In this document: in pieces, positions 9,499 through 20,679 of the stretch
Layout of the letters: each line of letters starts with the position of its first letter
How positions within the stretch are numbered: position 1 is the stretch's first letter
Source: Salminus brasiliensis
Lineage: Eukaryota; Chordata; Actinopteri; Characiformes; Bryconidae
Assembly (NCBI RefSeq): GCF_030463535.1
Contig: NC_132899.1
Coordinates: 12,858,990-12,922,989, forward strand
Direction: 5' to 3'
DNA length: 64,000 bases
Made by a program: the position numbers and the translations under genes
The notes under the pieces: generated by a model
Seen by the model: the letters and a program-made list of their open reading frames with translations, nothing else
Told to the model about the DNA's origin: nothing
The model's database searches: none

Positions 9499-11811
9499 GT
9501 AAGGACTTTACTGCCTTCTCCAGTGAGGGACACCTCTTATCACTTTGGCTCTTTCTGAGAAAAGCGCACTGAACCTACTTGGTGACAGGGGGTGGCAGTA
9601 CTGCTGGTGGGCTTACCTTATCTCGCTAACAGCACTAACGGAACGTGTGTAATGTAGCTAGTCTGTACAGCACCACTACAGTGTATTAGCCAGGGTTTCT
9701 AAACCATCATTTAAAAAATCCTGCGAAACAACAGCTGAACTGGAGCCTGGGATGTTTGCAAGCATGTGTAGTTATACTAAATACAAGTGCTAAAGACGAA
9801 GATGATGAACTGTACAGATGAATCTTAAATCTGATGAACTGTACAGATGAATCTTAAATCTGATGAACTGTACAGATGAATCTTAAATCTGATGAACTGT
9901 ACAGATGAATCTTGAGTCTGATGAACTGTACAGATGAATCTTGATTCTGATGAACTGTACAGATGAATCTTGAGTCTGATGAACTGTACAGATGAATCTT
10001 GATTCTGATGAACTGTACAGATGAATCTTAAATCTGATGAACTGTACAGATGAATCTTGAGTCTGATGAACTGTATGGTGAATCTTGAGTCTGATGAACT
10101 GTACAGATGAATCTTGAGTCTGATGAACTGTACAGATGAATCTTAAATCTGATGTACTGTACAGATGAATCTTAAATCTGATGAACTGTACAGATGAATC
10201 TTGATTCTGATGAACTGTACAGATGAATCTTAAATCTGATGAACTGTACAGATGAGTCTTGAGTCTGATGAACTGTATGGTGAATCTTGAGTCTGATGAA
10301 CTGTACAGATGAATCTTGAGTCTGATGAACTGTACAGATGAATCTTAAATCTGATGAACTGTACAGATGAGTCTTGAGTCTGATGAACTGTATGGTGAAT
10401 CTTGAGTCTGATGAACTGTACAGATGAGTCTTGAGTCTGATGAACTGTACAGATGAATCTTAAATCTGATGAACTGTACAGATGAATCTTGAGTCTGATG
10501 AACTGTACAGATGAATCTTAAATCTGATGAACTGTACAGATGAATCTTGAGTCTGATGAACTGTATGGTGAATCTTGAGTCTGATGAACTGTACAGATGA
10601 ATCTTGAGTCTGATGAACTGTACAGATGAATCTTAAATCTGATGTACTGTACAGATGAATCTTAAATCTGATGAACTGTACAGATGAATCTTGATTCTGA
10701 TGAACTGTACAGATGAATCTTAAATCTGATGAACTGTACAGATGAGTCTTGAGTCTGATGAACTGTATGGTGAATCTTGAGTCTGATGAACTGTACAGAT
10801 GAATCTTGAGTCTGATGAACTGTACAGATGAATCTTAAATCTGATGAACTGTACAGATGAATCTTGAGTCTGATGAACTGTATGGTGAATCTTGAGTCTG
10901 ATGAACTGTACAGATGAGTCTTGAGTCTGATGAACTGTACAGATGAATCTTAAATCTGATGAACTGTACAGATGAATCTTGAGTCTGATGAACTGTACAG
11001 ATGAATCTTAAATCTGATGAACTGTACAGATGAATCTTGAGTCTGATGAACTGTATGGTGAATCTTGAGTCTGATGAACTGTACAGATGAATCTTGAGTC
11101 TGATGAACTGTACAGATGAGTCTTGAGTCTGATGAACTGTATGGTGAATCTTGAGTCTGATGAACTGTACAGATGAATCTTGAGTCTGATGAACTGTACA
11201 GATGAATCTTAAATCTGATGAACTGTACAGATGAATCTTGAGTCTGATGAACTGTATGGTGAATCTTGAGTCTGATGAACTGTACAGATGAGTCTTGAGT
11301 CTGATGAACTGTATGGTGAATCTTGAGTCTGATGAACTGTACAGATGAGTCTTGAGTCTGATGAACTGTACAGATGAATCTTGAGTCTAATGAACTGTAC
11401 AGATGAATCTTAAATCTGATGAACTGTACAGATGAATCTTGAGTCTGATGAACTGTATGGTGAATCTTGAGTCTGATGAACTGTACAGATGAATCTTGAG
11501 TCTGATGAACTGTACAGATGAATCTTGAGTCTGGTGAACTGTATGGTGAATCTTGAGTCTGTAGGAATCCATGTTGCCAACAAAACATTAGGGCAAAAAT
11601 CCAAGTCTCCTCCAAAATCCTCTCTAACGATCTTCTAATCATCTACAGCTGATGTGGTGCACCTAATCCTAAATTTAGGCAGTTTAAGTGGTAATAAATG
11701 TAGGGGTGTTGTAATTTTTCTAAATGGCATTTCTATTAATTATATTTTTTTGTAAAATATGTTTTTTTTTGCCTCTCCATCCACCTAACTGTACTAAACT
11801 TTACCTTACAG
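9499..11811 (+). other. dnai2 intron 1
   Basis: 2.3 kb between the leader exon and the ATG exon. About three quarters of it is the minisatellite at 9804-11560. The remaining ends show nothing recognisable apart from a T-rich tract before the acceptor. Confidence 0.7.
9804..11560. repeat. 29-bp minisatellite, 61 units, with 490-bp higher-order period
   Basis: Head-to-tail units begin GATGAACTGT and end in CTTAAATCT, CTTGAGTCT or CTTGATTCT. Twelve units are one base shorter, reading TATGGTGAAT in place of TACAGATGAAT. The span of 1757 bases equals 61 x 29 - 12 exactly. A rare variant, GATGTACTGT, occurs at 10151 and again at 10641. Sequence about 10011-10500 repeats almost perfectly at 10501-10990 (17 units, three of them short: 493 - 3 = 490). 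Because 29 is not divisible by 3 the array opens long frames on the minus strand; these are artefacts. Confidence 0.97.
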
Positions 11812-11819
11812 GACTCATC

Positions 11820-12002
11820 ATGGAGATTGTGCACGTGTACATCAAGAAGCGCAGTGAGTTTGGCCGCCAGTGTAACTTCTCGGACAGGCCGGCCGAGCTG
11901 CATGTGGACATTCTGCCTGATCCCTCTCTCGCTGCCAACTTCATAGACAGAGACCCTTGTGATGTGCCCATACAGTGCACACAGGAAATGTCTGAGCATG
12001 AG
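11820..12002 (+). CDS. dnai2: dnai2 coding exon 1
   Basis: Sixty-one codons starting [20 protein letters not shown] and ending MSEHE. The acceptor TTACCTTACAG lies eight bases before the ATG, and the donor is GTACAA. This conserved N-terminus comes before the propeller. Confidence 0.96.
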
Positions 12003-15000
12003 GTACAATAAATCATTCAGAGCACCATTCGTGGCCACTTTCTACCATTCAGTCCACTGCTTCACCACACCACAAAAAAGCTCTAGAGGAAGGGTTCCAC
12101 ATGGATTGGGAAGCAGATCCAAGAATACTACTCATACTCACAAGATGCTCATTAAACCTGGGACCATCACACTATTATCAGCTGCTTATTTAACATACAG
12201 GTGTTTTGCTTTTTCAGGTGAACACAGAGCGCTTCGAGTATGAGACACGTGGAATAAACCACATGGAAGGGGGGTGGCCAAAAGATGTTAACCCTCAGGA
12301 AATGGAACAGACCATTCGTTACAGGAAGAAAGTGGAGAAGGATGAGAACTATGTGAACACAATCATGCAGTTGGGGAGTGTGAGTGTCACAGCAGAGACA
12401 AAGAAACAAGCACAGCCTGTGTACATGTGTCAAATATGAGTGAACTGTACTGTCAGGTTTCATTTATTAATGATAAAAGTAAAGAGTCAATTCTAACAAA
12501 TGATCAGAATGGTAAAATTACACTTTTTAGATGTTCATTAAAATGCCTTGACATGAGCTGTGACTTTAATATCTGGGATACTGGTATGTCATAAATAGTC
12601 TTGCTACTGTTAGTGTTTGGCTACGATCAGTTCAGTTATTATAATATTACTGCTTGGAAGGTTACATACAGGGAATTGTGTATGTATTAAGGTCACAATA
12701 TCTTCATCTCAGATCTGTGTTCCTTCTTGCTGTAGCACATGGAGCATTGCATCAGGCAAAACAATGCCATTGATATCTATCAGGAGTACTTTGAAGAGGA
12801 GGAAGTCGTGGAGGAGACAGAAGAGCAGCCATCAGCCAAAACCATCAATGTGTTCAGGTGATCGTGCTGAGACATTTGACAGCTGAATGACGACAAAGGG
12901 CAGTGCAGCAGATAAACTACTTAGTTAGGATGATCCCTGATAACAGAGTTGCACAATATGAGCTGTGTGTAGATCTACAGAAACTAATCTTCCATGTCCT
13001 CTCTGATCTTGTTTGTATTCAGAGACCCTAATGAGGTGAAACGCACTGCCACCAGCCTGTCTTGGCACCCCGATGGCAGCCAGAAACTTGCTGTAGCCTA
13101 CTCCTCTCTGGAGTTCCAGAAAGTCACCAAAGACATGAGCTACGACTCCTATATCTGGGACATTGGTGTGTCACAAATAGCCCTGCTGCAATTAGTGTTT
13201 AGAAAAAAGCAATTACCCCCCACCACTGATTAATTATGTGTATAATTATGGTAAGTATTACCATTCTTCATTTTCTCTTTTTTCATACAGAAATCTCCAA
13301 TAAACCTGAAATGACCCTGAAACCTGTCTCTCCACTCGTCTGTCTGGAGTATAACCCCAAAGATTCACACATTCTAGTTGGAGGAAGCTACAACGGACAA
13401 ATTGGTAGGGAAAAATATCCACACATCAGACAGGGCTTTATATATCTTTGTCAAATCCAAGTTACTGTTTCTTTCTCAGTGGCATCTTCATTTTTTAATG
13501 GCTGGGCGTAAAATTGGCAACTTTAGTTTATCTATCCTAATTGTGATGATTTATGCAGATTGTTCTTGGCTGCCCTTAGCTGATCTAAGCACTCTTACTT
13601 CTCAGAGAATAACTGTTAATGGAAAATGTTCTTTTCTATCAGCAATTAAGTTTAAAAGGGCATCTCTTATGCAATCTCATAAAAAGTCATCAGATATGCA
13701 AGGGACATACAGGACACTTCTAGCAAGGACAGAAATGCTTAAGGACACGTCCCAGTGCAAAGCTAATTGAAATGTTGCTGTAGCTTTTTATATCTAAATG
13801 TGCCTAAATGGCTCCTTCTCTTGCTGACAAGTGTAATTATGGTATAATTATGAATTCTAAATATGAAAAACAAGATATTCCATGTTTTTTGTGAAAAATA
13901 TGTACTCACTGAACTTTTTTTTACAGATAGAGTCCCACCCAACTGTGTGTCTCATGCAGCACAACAAACATATGAATACTCTTATCAGTCTCCACCACTA
14001 AATACAGATACTTCTTTGCAGCATACTGGGACACACGGAAAGGAAGCCAGTCAGTTGAGATGTCCACCATTGAGCACAGCCATAGAGACCCAGTCTATAA
14101 GGTCATATGGCTGCAGTCAAAGACAGGCACTGACTTCTTCTCAGCTTCCACCGATGGTCAGGTCAGTGTCGAGTAACAGAACATCAAACTACACTGTGAT
14201 AAAGTACTACACTCACTCACATTTACCTCATGCTTTTTGTCATTTTAGCCTTGTCTGTTCCCTGTATTCAAACAAAATTGTAGTTAATATCACATATGTA
14301 CATAAACGTTTGGCAAAACTAAACTTTGAGCAGATTTCATGTAGGTTAAAATGTAGGCGATTAACCAACACAAACAGGGAAAGATTCTTTAGACCTTTAA
14401 AAGTCTTTCACACTCACACATCTTTATTACAAACGTGGTTCTTTATGGAACCAAACGTTTTATTCTATGGCTCAAATAACTTTTTGAAGAACGTTTAATT
14501 TTTAGGTGTGAAAATCTAACTGGACTAAACTTGGAGGACAAGGAAAACTGTGCAAATAAAAATACAGAACAAATGGAACAACAGAAAATAGTAAAAAAAA
14601 AAAAAAAACAACAGCAACTGTCAATTCATGATTTAGAAAATATCTACACTTCATGTTTATACTTGATGACACTTGGTAACGCTTTTATAAGCCTTATATA
14701 AACTTTTTATATGCACTGTTTATTTTATTCAGGTGCTGTGGTGGGATATTCGTAAGATGACTGAACCCACAGAAAGACTTGTGCTGGATCCCAGCAAGAA
14801 AGGGAAATTGGATAACGCACTGGGGGCCATCTCACTAGAGTTCGAAACTACTATGGTAAGATTTTATGTAGCTGTTACAGGAACAGAACAAGTGGATTTG
14901 TTCAGATTAAGCCACTGTGAATTGAACCTTGAAAGCTTTACTTTTCTTTACCAGCCCACAAAGTTTATGGTTGGGACTGAACAGGGGATGGTGGTCTCAT

Positions 15001-18000
15001 GTAACCGCAAAGCAAAAACTCCAGCCGAGAAGATTGTGTGCACATACAGTGGCCATCATGGGCCTATCTATGCTCTTCAGAGGAACCCTTTCTTTCCCAA
15101 GAACTTCCTGACCGTGGCTGACTGGACAGCCCGCATCTGGTCTGAGGACATTAGAGAATCTTCCATCATGTGGACCAAGTAAGAGGGCTTCAGAATGACA
15201 AACCAAACTGACTGTAGTATGTACGCAGACATACATACTACACAAATGTAGCAAAGCGCTGCATTTGTACTCTATGGGCTGGTCTCCCTATATCAGTTTA
15301 GAAAAAATAATAATTCGCTTCCGTTGGAATTCTGTGTTTGCAGATACCACACGGCCTACCTGTCCGATGGCTGTTGGAGCCCTGTTAGACCTTCTGTCTT
15401 CTTCACTGCCAAAATGGATGGCACTTTAGATGTTTGGGACTTTCTGTTCAAGCAGAACGACCCCACACTCAGTCTTAACGTATGTCCCTTCGACTCTTTA
15501 CCTTTATGTGAATTACCATTAGTTGACATTTGTTTTCTATGGTTGCTTTATTGTGTTTCTCTACTATCACTGCTGTCTTATGTTGTAGGTGTGTGATGAG
15601 GCTCTGTACAGCATGCGGGTGCAGGATAATGGGCGTTTTCTGGCCTGTGGCTCACAACTGGGCACTGCCACACTGCTGGAGATATCCTCAGGTCTTTGTA
15701 CACTGCAGAGAAATGAGAAAGCTCTGGCTACTGCGGTGAGACACAAACTAATACACTCCTCTGAATGATCTTCACTGTTTGTTTAACATATTAAAAGTCA
15801 AAGTTAACAGTTTCCCTGATTTTTTCCTATATTCTCTCCATTTTGGATCACCAATTACTCAACCCATACATATTCTCCCCCATCACATGCAATGCCACCG
15901 ACACTGGGAGGGTGAAGGCCGACACACCCCTCTTCTGATGTGTGTGGAGCTTGCCAGCGGCTCTTTTTCTTAACTGCTGCCGATGCAATGCCACCGGGCA
16001 ACCAACGCGCTATGAGGGATACGCTGTGTAATCAGCTCTAATGCTTAGGCCAGCAGATGCCAGTGCCAGCCGGCACCGCACTAGAGTGATGTGGGTAGAA
16101 ATTGCTATCTACCCACCCTGGAGGAAAGGAAAATTGTGCTCTCACTGGCCCCGGCCATCGATGGCTAGCAGCATGACTGAGATTCGAACTAGGGATCCTC
16201 TGGTCATTATTCCACTGAACCACGCAAAGTCAACAGTCTTAATATGAATAGAAGGAGAATGTATGAAAGTGTGAGGGAGGGAACTCTGAGAACTTGAGCT
16301 TCTGCCTTGAACTTCTGCCAGACCTGCCTTTGATGAATTGGTCTGGGAATGAGAGAGATGACTTGAAAGGAAGAGTTCGGGTGGTGATGGGTTTCAAAGG
16401 TCCATGCATGGGACATGCAATGTAGAGATGGAAATGTATAGGATGTTTGCTTAAGTTTTGGACTGGTTCCTTCTCCTAAACAAACAAAAAAAAATTCACA
16501 TTTTATGTAAGCTGATTACTTCACTACAAGAAGGCTCTGATTAGTAGTATTTTATGGTGATGATGTTGCAGAAGGATTCCGGAAGTGGTTTAATTTGGGC
16601 TGTGTTTATGAAATCAGAGGCAAAGTGTAAATGTGTGTGTGCGTGTGTGTGTGTGTACGTGTGTGTGTGTGTGTGTGTGTATGTGAATGTGTTTGCATGT
16701 GGTATCAGATGTTTGAACGGGAGACAAAGCGGGAGAAGATTCTGGAGGCTCGTCACAGAGAGATGCGTCTGAAGGAGCGCAGTCGCTCAGAGCAGAGCAA
16801 GGAGGACGAGACCAAAGACACAGAGGGAGAAGAGAGTGCTGAGGAGCTGGTGGCCCGCGCAGAGAAAGAGTTCTATGAGATGGTGGAGGCTGAGTTGAAG
16901 AAAAGGGAGAAAGATGAGAAAATAGAGAAAGAAGCAGACAAGGTCAGGAATGAAGTATGTTAAATGCACAGCAGTCATAACAGGAAAACCAAAATAACTA
17001 AGTTGGTTCACTTATAAAGATTGTCATTTGTTTAACATGTGATTTCACTCTATATGTGGGTGATGTAATTTTTGATGATGATATAATGATTATATAGGTG
17101 AAGATCCTCCACATTAGGTTTTTACACCAATTAAATGGTGAGAACCATTTAGGAACCTTTATTTTTTCTAATACTGATATTAAAATGTTGAATATTAGCC
17201 AATACTGATACTTTTTTTTAATTACTAAAGCATTGAATCATTTCACTTAATGCAGCACTGTATACCATTTTACCCTAAAATAAAAGGTTTGACATCACAT
17301 TGATGCTCCTCTGACTTAATAATAGTAATAGTAATAGAATAAGGTCTTTCGTCATTCCCGTTTCGGGCTATCTGCACAATGTAACTTTCACTTTCAGTGA
17401 CAATTCTGTATCTCTCAGCTTGTCCAGAAATATGCGTTCTCTAGGTGTGGCTCCAGCCTGACTGTAGGGGAGCCCAGGGGCCATAAATGCTAACTTTAAA
17501 AGAATGGTTTGAATAAAAATCAGATGAACATGATTTATTACTTTACTATTACTATTGGACCAGATGCAATCAATCAGCCAAGATGTTTGGAATCTAATCT
17601 TCATAAAAACCCACTAAAATGCATTTCTTAACAAACTCAAAAGGCATTCAGATCATTTCATTGTGAGTAACTGTTTCAACAACTGTTTTAACTTGAGATG
17701 AACTTCAAACAGACTTTTCAAACTTCAGACTGTTTCTGAGGTAAATGATATTTAGATTTGTTGCCAAATATCTCCTTTAAGATGGGCATAAATAAGTGGG
17801 CTATCATATTGCTTCCACTCAAACACTCTAATACCCACCAGGGACAAACACACAACTAGCAACATGACATCACACAGCGTGAGCGTGTGCTGTTTCAGGA
17901 CAGATTGGTGACAGTCTAAATTCAGTGTTTCTTACCAATGTTAACCTAGCATGTCCTGACCTAAAAAAAACAAAAAAAAAACCCCACAAACTAAAATTTC

Positions 18001-18738
18001 CAAACATCTTGGCTGACCATTGCATTTGGTTTGGATCTTATTCCAGTATCCCAGACAGTATTTTCTGCTGATAATATCAATATCAGCAAAATATCCTTAT
18101 ACATGGTCAAGTGACACATTGTCAAATAAGACCCAATTACACGTCAATTTACTAGTGTCCAAGACAGGAATTACAGTAGCTTATGATTAAGGGATCTTAA
18201 TTCCATTGGAGTATTTTTTTAATTGATGTTACGTCTCTGTCACCATCTCTCCTCCTCTGCCATAGTAACCTGTCAACTATAGCTGACCTGGTTTGTTTAG
18301 CTTTAACAGATTGCGTCCCCCTTTTAGTCCACTGCTCCATTAAGATAAGCCTCCATTCTCCTATGTATAGCCCCATGTGCCAACATAAAGGCATTGTGTA
18401 ACACACAAGGAAAGAAAAATCAATTACACCTATGTGGTTCTTGTAGTGTTTTCTGTGGACCAATAACTGATGGGCAGCTGTGTGTTGTGCATACAATTGT
18501 GTAAGAACCTCTGCAATTACTTTAAAACTCAAGTTCTGATCAGCAAATATTTGCTCTGCAACACAGTAGCTGGTGGGCTGGAACCACAATAATGCTATTG
18601 CACGCCATTCATGTGGCACAGCCTCGAGTTTATGGTTGGTCAGGCTCTGTTAGACTGTAGTGTTTTCTAAGCTGATGTGTCTTTTTTCCTCAGGAGAAAG
18701 GTGTGAGTGAGGAAAAGGAGTTTGAGAAGAGGCTGTAA
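11820..18738 (+). CDS. dnai2: Dynein axonemal intermediate chain 2 (complete)
   Basis: Intermediate chain of the ciliary outer dynein arm, which tethers heavy chains at the arm base and is needed for arm assembly; human DNAI2 loss causes primary ciliary dyskinesia. Twelve coding exons join in frame: 11820-12002, 12218-12379, 12736-12857, 13023-13165, 13291-13404, 14022-14161, 14733-14855, 14955-15178, 15344-15479, 15589-15735, 16709-16942 and 18694-18738. They encode 590 residues; human has 605. The N-terminus ([30 protein letters not shown]) is near-identical to the human protein. A WD40 propeller spans roughly residues 155-485, with WD-type cores SYIWDI, AYWDTRK, LWWDIRK, ARIWSED and LDVWDF. 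A charged coiled-coil C-terminus follows. The start has A at -3 and G at +4. Confidence 0.98.
12218..12379 (+). CDS. dnai2: dnai2 coding exon 2
   Basis: Fifty-four codons, [19 protein letters not shown] through [15 protein letters not shown] to MQLGS. Phase 0 at both ends, donor GTGAGT. Confidence 0.96.
12736..12857 (+). CDS. dnai2: dnai2 coding exon 3
   Basis: Forty codons plus two bases, [19 protein letters not shown], an acidic [11 protein letters not shown] run, then SAKTINVF. Acceptor GCTGTAG, donor GTGATC. Confidence 0.94.
13023..13165 (+). CDS. dnai2: dnai2 coding exon 4
   Basis: Encodes [19 protein letters not shown] through [10 protein letters not shown] to SYDSYIWDI, the first propeller blade. 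Acceptor TTGTATTCAG, donor GTGTGT. Confidence 0.95.
13291..13404 (+). CDS. dnai2: dnai2 coding exon 5
   Basis: Encodes [20 protein letters not shown] and then [18 protein letters not shown], a WD-type blade. Acceptor TTCATACAG, donor GTAGGG. Confidence 0.95.
13405..14021 (+). other. dnai2 intron between coding exons 5 and 6
   Basis: No gene or named repeat seen. Long open frames here run across the splice sites and do not resemble proteins. The 14162-14732 intron is likewise AT-rich with a poly(A) run near 14593. Confidence 0.6.
14022..14161 (+). CDS. dnai2: dnai2 coding exon 6
   Basis: Two bases complete Ala242, then [36 protein letters not shown] and [10 protein letters not shown]. Acceptor TTTGCAG, donor GTCAGT. 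Confidence 0.95.
14733..14855 (+). CDS. dnai2: dnai2 coding exon 7
   Basis: Forty-one codons, [19 protein letters not shown] to [14 protein letters not shown]. Acceptor TTTATTCAG, donor GTAAGA; the following intron is 99 bases. Confidence 0.96.
14955..15178 (+). CDS. dnai2: dnai2 coding exon 8
   Basis: The largest propeller exon up to this point (224 bases): [40 protein letters not shown] and [15 protein letters not shown]. It contains the clearest WD blade of the protein. Donor GTAAGA. Confidence 0.97.
15344..15479 (+). CDS. dnai2: dnai2 coding exon 9
   Basis: Completes Lys404, then [20 protein letters not shown] and [17 protein letters not shown]. Acceptor TTTGCAG, donor GTATGT. Confidence 0.96.
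15589..15735 (+). CDS. dnai2: dnai2 coding exon 10
   Basis: Forty-nine codons, [36 protein letters not shown] and [11 protein letters not shown]: the last propeller blade. Both ends are phase 0. Confidence 0.96.
15849..16232 (-). repeat. tRNA-derived SINE-like element, family A, copy 1
   Basis: Contains AGTTCGAATC (minus strand, 16190-16181), which resembles a polymerase III B box, close to its right end. It also has the ACTGCTGCCGATGCAATGCC block shared with the copy near 48130. The wording matches a family I know from otophysan fish genomes. It sits in dnai2 intron 10 (15736-16708). Confidence 0.65.
16632..16680. repeat. Compound (GT)n tract before dnai2 coding exon 11
   Basis: GT dinucleotides interrupted by GC and AC, ending 28 bases before the acceptor AG at 16708. 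Confidence 0.95.
16709..16942 (+). CDS. dnai2: dnai2 coding exon 11 (charged coiled coil)
   Basis: Seventy-eight codons from [20 protein letters not shown] to KEADK, very rich in Glu, Lys and Arg. Both ends are phase 0, so skipping would keep the frame. A 49-base UG repeat lies 28 bases upstream of the acceptor in place of an ordinary pyrimidine tract. Confidence 0.96.
16943..18693 (+). other. dnai2 last intron
   Basis: 1.75 kb of AT-rich sequence with blocks (for example 17355-17600) that read like degraded dispersed repeats. No second gene seen. Confidence 0.55.
18694..18738 (+). CDS. dnai2: dnai2 coding exon 12 (terminal)
   Basis: Fourteen codons, [14 protein letters not shown], and TAA. 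The acceptor has a strong pyrimidine tract (CTTTTTTCCTCAG). The acidic human tail is longer, so the C-terminus is lineage-variable. Confidence 0.88.
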   Translation, partial: EKGVSEEKEFEKRL

Positions 18739-18760
18739 GAGCGCAGTCCTGGGTCGTGTG

Positions 18761-18766
18761 AATAAA
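18761..18766 (+). terminator. dnai2 polyadenylation signal
   Basis: AATAAA begins 23 bases after the dnai2 stop codon. A very short 3' UTR is implied unless later signals are used; another AATAAA occurs near 19153. Confidence 0.75.
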
Positions 18767-20400
18767 GAGCTACATTCTACCCATCCAGGCATTCACTCAC
18801 CTCATCTCCTGCTGAACAGAAATCAATACAGCTAACTTCAGAGCTCACACTGTGATCTATTCATCGGGCACAGCTGATTTGGTTGCTATATTAAATATAT
18901 ACAGTGTGTTTGGCACTTTTCCCTTTCTTTTTTACAATCGATCGGTTGAAGAGGTGTGCTTAGTTCAAGGTATTGATATATCATTTAAACATTCTGCGAA
19001 CTCAAATATCAAATGAAATTTATAAATTGAATGTCAGCTTTTCAGTTGTGAATTTGAAGGAGGATTGACCCCAATCCTGTAGTATTCTCATGTGCTTAGT
19101 ATGCATCCCTGTCCATATATGCATTCTTCAGCATTTGTCACATTTGTTTTTTAATAAATGGTAAGTGCCAAGTACAATCAATGGAAATCTGTGATTTTAC
19201 TCAATTACAATTTTACAAAATGAGCTAAATTCAGCTATGAAAATTAGCATTCGTTCATCAATTGTAACTAATATATATAGTAGCCAAGTAGTCAGTGTTT
19301 AGTTTGCCACACAGGTAGAATGTGTGTCGCACAGCTCCAGAATTCTGGGCTTGTGGGTTCAATCCCTGGCCTGGTCACTGACTGTGAGAAGGCAGGTGTG
19401 CTCTCCCTGCGTCTGCGCAGACCTCCCCTGGGCACCCCAGCCTCTTCCACCCCCCCATTTCTGCATTCCCCACTGCAGCCCTGACCAGGAAGAAGCAGAT
19501 AAGAAGATAGATGTGGGATGAATTAATAAATGGTCTTTGGTTGGGGAAAAATGGCCAGAATGCCCAGTGATGGACAACCCTGTGATTTTACCGTAGTATG
19601 AAACGCACCCATATTCCTTGTATGGTGTGAAAAAAGTTCTGTTATATTGGCTGGTGTTACCACTTAGTCTTTTAGCCTCACTTCCATATTCTCCTGAACT
19701 AGCTGCTAGGTGTTTTGCCTTGAAAGGCTTTCCCTAGTGGGCCAGGTGCATGTTCATTTAGGGGGCATGAATATTTAGAGTGAAGACTGTAATGTTCTGG
19801 GTTTTAGAACCGGTTTTTGGTAATGCTGGATTTTCTTTTTAACAAGGAGACAGCAGTCAGACAACAGTGTTTGACATTCATGCTACGCCACTTCCACTTC
19901 TACTTAACTCCATTCTACCGCACCTTTAAGGCAGCGGTCACCAATTCTTCCCCTGGATGTCTACATCCCTACAGCTGTTACGTCCATCCCACATCTAACA
20001 CTAAAGACAACTAACTAACTACATACCTACTACAACATTAAGGCCATAACTAAGATCTGCTGAGGACTTTCAGGACTGCATGTATGAAGCTCTGTTTTAG
20101 GCCTCCAAAGAGTTAAAGCTGTTAACCGTCCAGCAGGTGGAGCCGGAACCACGGAATGCTCTGATAGTACCTGGAGATGTTATTTTTTTCCTACCTGCAT
20201 TCCGCCAAACCCCTCCTCCTGAGAGGAAGATGTCGACATACTGGAGGGGAACGACGTCTGTCCTAGCTATTAGTAATGCACACCTAGCCAATCTTGGCGC
20301 AGGTGCCAGGACCCTAGTGACCAAGCCTGGCGAATAAGGGCGGGGTCTGGCTGTATACGGGTGGGGAAAAAACAAAACAAGGCTACCTGAGTCTGGGGAG
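18767..20400. other. Intergenic region dnai2-kif19
   Basis: Contains a degraded repeat at 19316-19530 with the GGGTTCAATCCC box of tRNA-derived fish repeats and a GATAAG-type tail. A second dispersed repeat near 19795-19900 has a partner at about 41610-41720. The last ~300 bases become GC-rich and are likely kif19 upstream promoter, with a CCAAT box at 20288-20292. Confidence 0.6.
19316..19530 (+). repeat. Degraded tRNA-derived dispersed repeat
   Basis: GGGTTCAATCCCTGGCC (about 19350-19366) is typical of the B-box region of fish SINE-like repeats. Following phrases (TGCTCTCCCTGCGTCTGCG, GACCAGGAAGAAGCAG) match the usual body and tail, with decay. Confidence 0.5.
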
Positions 20401-20420
20401 GACGCAGCTCCTTTTAAATA
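20288..20420 (+). promoter_or_regulatory. Probable kif19 core promoter region
   Basis: A CCAAT box (20288-20292) and a TATA-like TTTTAAATA (about 20412-20420) lie in a locally GC- and CpG-rich segment just before the kif19 leader. The transcription start is inferred to be a few tens of bases downstream. Confidence 0.4.
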
Positions 20421-20425
20421 CGAGA

Positions 20426-20524
20426 ATGGCGGAGAGCAGCGCCAGGCAGGCTTGCGCTTCACCGCTGATCTCTAAGGGGACACGACACAACACAGAGCTG
20501 CTCGTGGCGAATGGAGGGCGCTGA
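20426..20524 (+). other. Possible upstream reading frame in kif19 leader
   Basis: ATG in a strong context (GAGA-ATG-G) opens a 32-codon frame, MAESSARQACASP to NGGR, closed by TGA. It is out of frame with the kif19 start. A second short frame of 13 codons lies at 20601-20642. Both matter only if transcription starts upstream of them. Confidence 0.4.
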
Positions 20525-20679
20525 GAAGAACAGTCGAGCTCGTTGAGACCCCCCTCAGACCCCTCTCCGAGGCAGATAACAGTAGTGCGCCGTCTGAGCC
20601 ATGCTGGCATTGCCCAGAATATTGTGCGTGACGTTCGCGTAATATAGAAGTTCGTAGCTGTTCGTGAGTTTCTTTTGTC

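Noticed and set aside
9804..11560. A CRISPR-like array of regular repeats
   Set aside because: The units are contiguous with no unique spacers, and the host is a vertebrate; it is a minisatellite.
10950..11642. A 230-codon minus-strand frame of repeating QFIRLKIHHTVHQTQDSS-type peptide
   Set aside because: It is the minisatellite translated. The 29-base unit rotates through three frames and happens to lack stops; there is no start context, splice or family support.
13863..14498. A 211-codon frame covering dnai2 coding exon 6
   Set aside because: It runs in the wrong frame through a real exon. The spliced frame (YWDTRKGSQ...) is the conserved one.
16038..16247. Small frames and a GGATTCGAAC-type box suggesting a tRNA on the minus strand
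   Set aside because: It is part of a dispersed SINE-like family seen elsewhere in the window, without a full cloverleaf.
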